DNA of 64,000 nt from Microglena sp. YARC. Taxonomy: Eukaryota > Chlorophyta > Chlorophyceae > Chlamydomonadales > Chlamydomonadaceae. The stretch is taken from NCBI GenBank assembly GCA_022414725.1, contig CM039462.1, forward strand, positions 15,179,245 to 15,243,244, written 5' to 3'. Below are positions 63,472 to 64,000 of the stretch, one piece after another. A program made the translations under genes and the position numbers. The notes beneath the pieces are model-generated. The model searched no databases, was not told the DNA's origin, and saw only the letters and a list, made by a program, of their open reading frames with translations. Numbering within the stretch: position 1 is the first letter of the stretch; every line of letters begins with the position of its first letter.

Positions 63472-63922
63472 GGCAGAAATAAAATCCTCAGACCCCATGC
63501 CCTTTTTCCTACAGAGGGTGAGTTTACCACCCACCCACCCACCCACCCACCCTGGCTCAGGAACCCACTTGGAGGCTATTATCTCCCCCCACAATAATAA
63601 TTAGGGGGTAAAAGTAGGGGGCATTTTGTATAGTTCGAAAAGGCCTATCTACTGGTGCTGCTCTCATAATCATGCGCCATATGTGGAGCAAGAAATAGAA
63701 AATCAGACAATACAATCATGTGGGCACGCGGACAAAGTGCCATCATCACCATCAATGCTACATGAGAGGTAGGGCCTGGGTTTAGGACAATTCCTTCATT
63801 TCCAGACTGGTAAATACTTTTGGGGTCGCGGGTTCTATGCCGACAGGCTGCTCGCACCTTTTTGCTCGCTTGCAGACGCTTTCGAGGGCAGCACGCTCAC
63901 CATGGCAGCAGCAATGAGAGTG
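49195..63922 (+). CDS. Secreted lipocalin-like protein gene (seven exons, probable eighth)
   Basis: Exons: 49195-49286, 50543-50648, 52825-52944, 55891-55964, 57683-57752, 59539-59617, 63216-63287, probably 63876-63922. Phases 2,0,0,2,0,1,1 agree and give over 200 residues in one frame. A signal peptide is followed by [13 protein letters not shown], then APWYVQKQ (lipocalin GxW region), [20 protein letters not shown], a Pro/Ala segment, [10 protein letters not shown] and [13 protein letters not shown] (second lipocalin signature, TDY region). These are hallmarks of lipocalin-fold proteins, which bind small hydrophobic ligands in a beta barrel. The ligand cannot be told. Exons average under 100 bases while introns reach about 3.6 kb, filled by copies of the exon edges. 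The 3' end may lie beyond the window. Confidence 0.75.
49640..50542 (+). repeat. Acceptor-side array of lipocalin exon 2
   Basis: About ten copies of ACCTACAGGTTCAGGGTTTG, GAGGGCAGCTG and GGGAGTCTCGCAGGCTTACT, spaced 75-100 bp, precede the complete exon. They differ in the presence of CAACT and in the length of TTTATTTATTG runs. Each carries an acceptor but no donor and soon meets a stop in frame. Confidence 0.85.
50543..50648 (+). CDS. Lipocalin-like gene exon 2
   Basis: Acceptor TACTTGCAG, donor GTGAGG, phase 2 in and 0 out. Encodes [20 protein letters not shown], then [15 protein letters not shown]. The C-P-P-x-G-F-D motif opens the mature domain in many plant and algal lipocalin-like proteins. 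Confidence 0.75.
50661..50810. mobile_element. hAT-like MITE (family 2), complete copy in intron 2
   Basis: Ends TAGGGAATGGCAATATGATA and TATGCCGGTCCCTA, 150 bp, perfect 8-bp target duplication GGCATGAG (50653-50660 and 50811-50818). It lies 12 bases past the exon 2 donor. Confidence 0.92.
50870..51150 (+). repeat. About 72-bp tandem repeat
   Basis: Four units with GCTTCTAGGCAGCTCCCCTG, ACTGGTATTGTGGTTTGTTT and CAGTGCTTCTCTTTTCC. The CTTCTAGGCAGCTCCCCTGC word also occurs at 4540 and 9108, and inverted at 4030 and 51235. Confidence 0.8.
51340..52104 (+). repeat. (AC)n and CACCACCTCACAC array in intron 2
   Basis: Units such as CAGCACTAACACCACCTCAC repeat within AC dinucleotide runs. They are degenerate forms of the intron end before exon 3 (CAGCATGAACACCACCTCAC, then CCTTGCTCCATTGCAG). 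A CTCTCTCACAC stretch lies at 51970-52020. Confidence 0.8.
52105..52700 (+). pseudogene. Three tandem pseudo-copies of lipocalin exon 3
   Basis: Copies start at 52105, 52322 and 52602, each after a TTGCAG acceptor. They match exon 3 for about 25 codons (e.g. [19 protein letters not shown]). All three then diverge to CTTGTGGCGC(A/G)CCTAG, an in-frame stop after LWR, followed by GACTTGTCACCATCACCA. The first has ATT-to-TCC-type damage (CCCTGTTATGTCCAC). They cannot serve as coding exons. Confidence 0.85.
52825..52944 (+). CDS. Lipocalin-like gene exon 3: GxW region
   Basis: Acceptor CCATTGCAG, donor GTATGA, exactly 40 codons, phase 0 on both sides. Encodes [20 protein letters not shown], then [20 protein letters not shown]. 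The conserved Trp and the Cys are both lipocalin-like. This is the only one of five copies with a full open frame and donor. Confidence 0.8.
53190..53270 (+). pseudogene. Partial copy of the exon 3 end
   Basis: GAGGACGCCTTGATCTGTGT and AAGGAGTGTCTATCAGCCTC match the last 22 codons of exon 3. The donor is lost (GATATGGTGTGGGATT against GATATCAAGGTATGAGATT), and the following GGTGAATGAAGTG is shared with intron 3. Confidence 0.8.
53440..54240. other. Intron 3 of the lipocalin-like gene
   Basis: G-rich runs (53448-53536), an R1 repeat (53620-53712), then AT-rich sequence with exon 4 acceptor-like copies (TACACAGAATGGATTGAAG near 53935, CCTGGATTGAGGGTGTACAC near 54172). The 100-codon frame at 53759 has no recognisable motif. 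Confidence 0.5.
54240..54965. repeat. 54-bp palindromic satellite derived from MITE family 2 words
   Basis: About 13 units, each two halves: CATATGATATCATGTCAATA followed by TACCAAAT, then CATATGATATCATGTCAATA followed by TGTCAT. Because the period is a multiple of three, a 227-codon frame is open by chance. The repeated ATATGATATCAT can fold into hairpins. Confidence 0.9.
54966..55020 (+). pseudogene. Displaced copy of the exon 2 end and donor
   Basis: GGATTCGACACCCAGCCAGA and CTTCGATGTGAGGCATGAG match 50624-50660 (end of exon 2, donor and target site) with one change. It lies about 4.3 kb downstream in intron 3, directly before another family 2 MITE. Confidence 0.85.
55021..55170. mobile_element. 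hAT-like MITE (family 2), second complete copy
   Basis: 150 bp, ends TAGGGAACGGCAATAGGATA and TATGCCGGTCCCTA. The left flank is GGCATGAG as at 50661, but the right flank is ATCATGTA. The copy therefore arose by duplication of the exon 2 edge with the MITE and not by fresh insertion. Confidence 0.85.
55195..55865. repeat. 48-bp satellite
   Basis: About 13-14 units of GATTGCATTAAATAGACATA, TCCATCTCCACGCATCCAAT, GAAAAAAT. The 48-base period keeps frames of 175-250 codons open on both strands. No spacers are present, so this is not a CRISPR array. Confidence 0.92.
55891..55964 (+). CDS. Lipocalin-like gene exon 4
   Basis: Acceptor CAACTACACAG, donor GTAAGT, phase 0 in and 2 out. Encodes [20 protein letters not shown], then EPMF, a typical lipocalin strand and loop (L-x-V-x-N). 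Confidence 0.72.
55965..56575 (+). repeat. Donor-side array of lipocalin exon 4
   Basis: Six or seven units of about 60-110 bp repeat GAGCCTATGTTCTTGTAAGT (or GTATGT) followed by TATGAGAATGATGGGTGGGA and GATGGATGAAGATGATGGG. All retain the exon end and a GT. Confidence 0.82.
56600..56775. repeat. GT microsatellites and poly-G
   Basis: Two GTGTGT runs (56612-56655, 56700-56752) each follow a CTGAGTATATGGTTG/GGTGG word. Poly-G at 56755-56770. Confidence 0.9.
56930..57682 (+). repeat. Acceptor-side array of lipocalin exon 5
   Basis: Three degenerate copies of the acceptor and exon start (GTCTGCAGTTG(T/C)AGC, TTTG(G/A)TTGCGCTGC, GAACCAGAGCGTGACAAGCT) occur near 56960, 57325 and 57470. They are separated by ATCACATACTGACA repeats (57040-57265). 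Confidence 0.75.
57683..57752 (+). CDS. Lipocalin-like gene exon 5
   Basis: Acceptor AGTGGCAG, donor GTGTGCC, phase 2 in, 0 out. It completes F and then encodes [23 protein letters not shown]. Pro/Asp/Ser segment before the next barrel strand. Confidence 0.68.
57753..58960 (+). repeat. Donor-side array of lipocalin exon 5
   Basis: Eight more copies of CGAGGATCCAGAAAGCGACA, GCATCACTGCTGC and AAGCTGAAGGTGTGCCTCTT lie near 57840, 57950, 58080, 58215, 58440, 58650, 58780 and 58895. Spacing is 110-225 bp, joined by TTTATGGTTATTTT and GGGTTTTTGGAGGCTGTTAT. Most keep GTGTGCC; one reads GGCAGGCC. Confidence 0.88.
58279..58372 (-). mobile_element. SINE fragment inside the exon 5 array
   Basis: GTAATGATAACGCCTGG, GGGCGTGGTGTTAAGGGAGC and GGAGCGGTCTCCTACCTCAA are the reverse complement of the SINE body at 16680-16785. 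It splits one array unit. Confidence 0.85.
58960..59515. repeat. CAC/CAT trinucleotide region in intron 5
   Basis: An ATT run (59010-59040) followed by about 400 bp of CACCAT, CATCAT and CACCAC. The His/Ile/Ser frames are artefacts. Confidence 0.88.
59539..59617 (+). CDS. Lipocalin-like gene exon 6
   Basis: Acceptor TTTACAAG, donor GTGTGC, phase 0 in and 1 out. Encodes [20 protein letters not shown], then YWVAAA. F-G-P-Y-W-V is a strand motif of this lipocalin-like family. Confidence 0.75.
59890..60410 (+). repeat. 46-bp satellite in intron 6
   Basis: About 11 units of ACTTGCATCAATTGCATGCA, TTAAATTGCATTACTTGCAG, GCAC. Each carries an ACTTGCAG acceptor-like word, but no exon start follows. 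Confidence 0.9.
60513..60634 (+). CDS. Candidate alternative or displaced 3' exon
   Basis: Acceptor CTCCCTTCAG, phase 1 in. Reads [20 protein letters not shown] and, if not spliced, continues [20 protein letters not shown] to TGA at 60634. GQP..ADLC resembles what follows the GG-x-P motif in lipocalin-like proteins. However, it lies before the [13 protein letters not shown] exon, so it may be an alternative end or a rearranged copy. Confidence 0.35.
60824..60989. mobile_element. hAT-like MITE (family 2), diverged copy
   Basis: Left end TGGGGACCGGCATATCATAT, right end ATTGCTGTTCCCTA, flanks TATATCAG and TGTATGAG (6 of 8). The interior has GACCAAAGGCGAGTATGATA and AGTCAGACTGCCGGC, shared with the other copies. 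Confidence 0.75.
61090..61225. repeat. CCGAATGAAA array
   Basis: Three blocks of GAAATTACAGCACAACCGAA and repeated TGAAACCGAA decamers. Confidence 0.85.
61690..63215 (+). repeat. Array of lipocalin exon 7 copies
   Basis: Eight to ten copies of the exon 7 start (CCCAACAGGTGTTCTCACAA, GCAAGAGCGGCTACGACTGG, GCTATTGTG) lie near 61770, 61860, 62545, 62630, 62790, 62890, 62970 and 63130. Some extend through GGTGGAGAACCCAA(A/G)TTCAAG. Others break off into GTTCGCCAGTGACAAACAAA or TTCTGCAGTAACAAA. The copy at 61872 has one G too many; that near 62971 has a stop after the Pro motif; none keeps both frame and donor. Confidence 0.85.
62339..62455 (+). mobile_element. SINE fragment, diverged
   Basis: GTCAACCGCCATGGTAGC, GTCTCCCTTAATACCACGCC and ACACCAGGCGTTCTCATCAC match the SINE body at 16680-16785 with several changes. 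Confidence 0.7.
63216..63287 (+). CDS. Lipocalin-like gene exon 7: YDWA signature
   Basis: Acceptor CCCCAACAG, donor GTGAGA, phase 1 on both sides, 72 bases. Encodes [24 protein letters not shown]. It is the most intact of the array because frame and donor are both good. Y-D-W-A-I-V corresponds to the second conserved lipocalin region. Confidence 0.72.
63440..63545. repeat. Poly-G and CCCA runs
   Basis: Poly-G at 63441-63470 and an ACCCACCC run at 63527-63552, in the intron after exon 7. Confidence 0.85.
63876..63922 (+). CDS. Probable lipocalin-like gene exon 8
   Basis: Acceptor CGCTTGCAG, donor GTGAGC, phase 1 in and 0 out, which fits exon 7. Reads [16 protein letters not shown]. The helix-like TMAAAM would suit the C-terminal helix of a lipocalin, but there is no strong motif. 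Confidence 0.38.
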
Positions 63923-64000
63923 GTGAGCATGATTTCCCCGGATTTCATGCCATGCACTTTTGATGCTATAGGGTGGGTGCTATAGGTGGAAGTGTTGTTT

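Overview
This looks like nuclear DNA from a eukaryote, most likely a green alga with a large, repeat-rich genome. The evidence is GT-AG introns, a hydroxyproline-rich-type surface protein family, TTAGGG/TTTAGGG-rich minisatellites and very abundant simple repeats. A prasinophyte such as a Pyramimonas or Cymbomonas relative is my guess; nothing in the window proves it. All supported genes run on the + strand and are broken into short exons inside long introns full of tandem repeats. Most long open frames here are artefacts of microsatellites (His, Asp, Met, Ile or Pro runs) and are not listed as genes.

Layout. (1) 1-11.0 kb: two exons of a probable class I (DOT1-like) methyltransferase gene, each flanked by tandem copies of its own edge. 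The second exon lies in a 4.57 kb segment repeated head to tail almost unchanged (1853-6418 and 6419-10998). (2) 11.2-26.5 kb: gene A, eight exons. The predicted product has a signal peptide, Pro-rich segments, two related globular ectodomains, one transmembrane helix and an acidic Ser-rich tail. (3) 27.2-30.4 kb: dispersed repeats, the 3' end of a non-LTR retrotransposon and a hAT-type MITE. (4) 30.5-45.4 kb: gene B, a diverged tandem paralogue of gene A with the same exon-intron structure. (5) 45.7-47.5 kb: a 1.8 kb element with terminal inverted repeats. (6) 49.2-64 kb: a secreted lipocalin-like protein gene, seven well-phased exons plus a probable eighth, spread over about 14.7 kb.

The exons in genes A, B and the lipocalin gene were found by requiring a splice acceptor, a splice donor, matching intron phase and an unbroken joined frame. 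In A and B the paralogue is independent support. Several exons are absent as long ORFs because they are short or start without ATG.

Main observation: nearly every supported exon sits next to a tandem array built from its own edge. Upstream arrays repeat intron end, acceptor and exon start. Downstream arrays repeat exon end, donor and intron start. This occurs in four unrelated or paralogous genes and explains much of the intron length. Mobile DNA adds to it: two hAT-like MITE families with 8-bp target duplications, a tRNA-derived SINE and a LINE tail. Several homopolymer frameshifts separate A from B, and these may be assembly errors.
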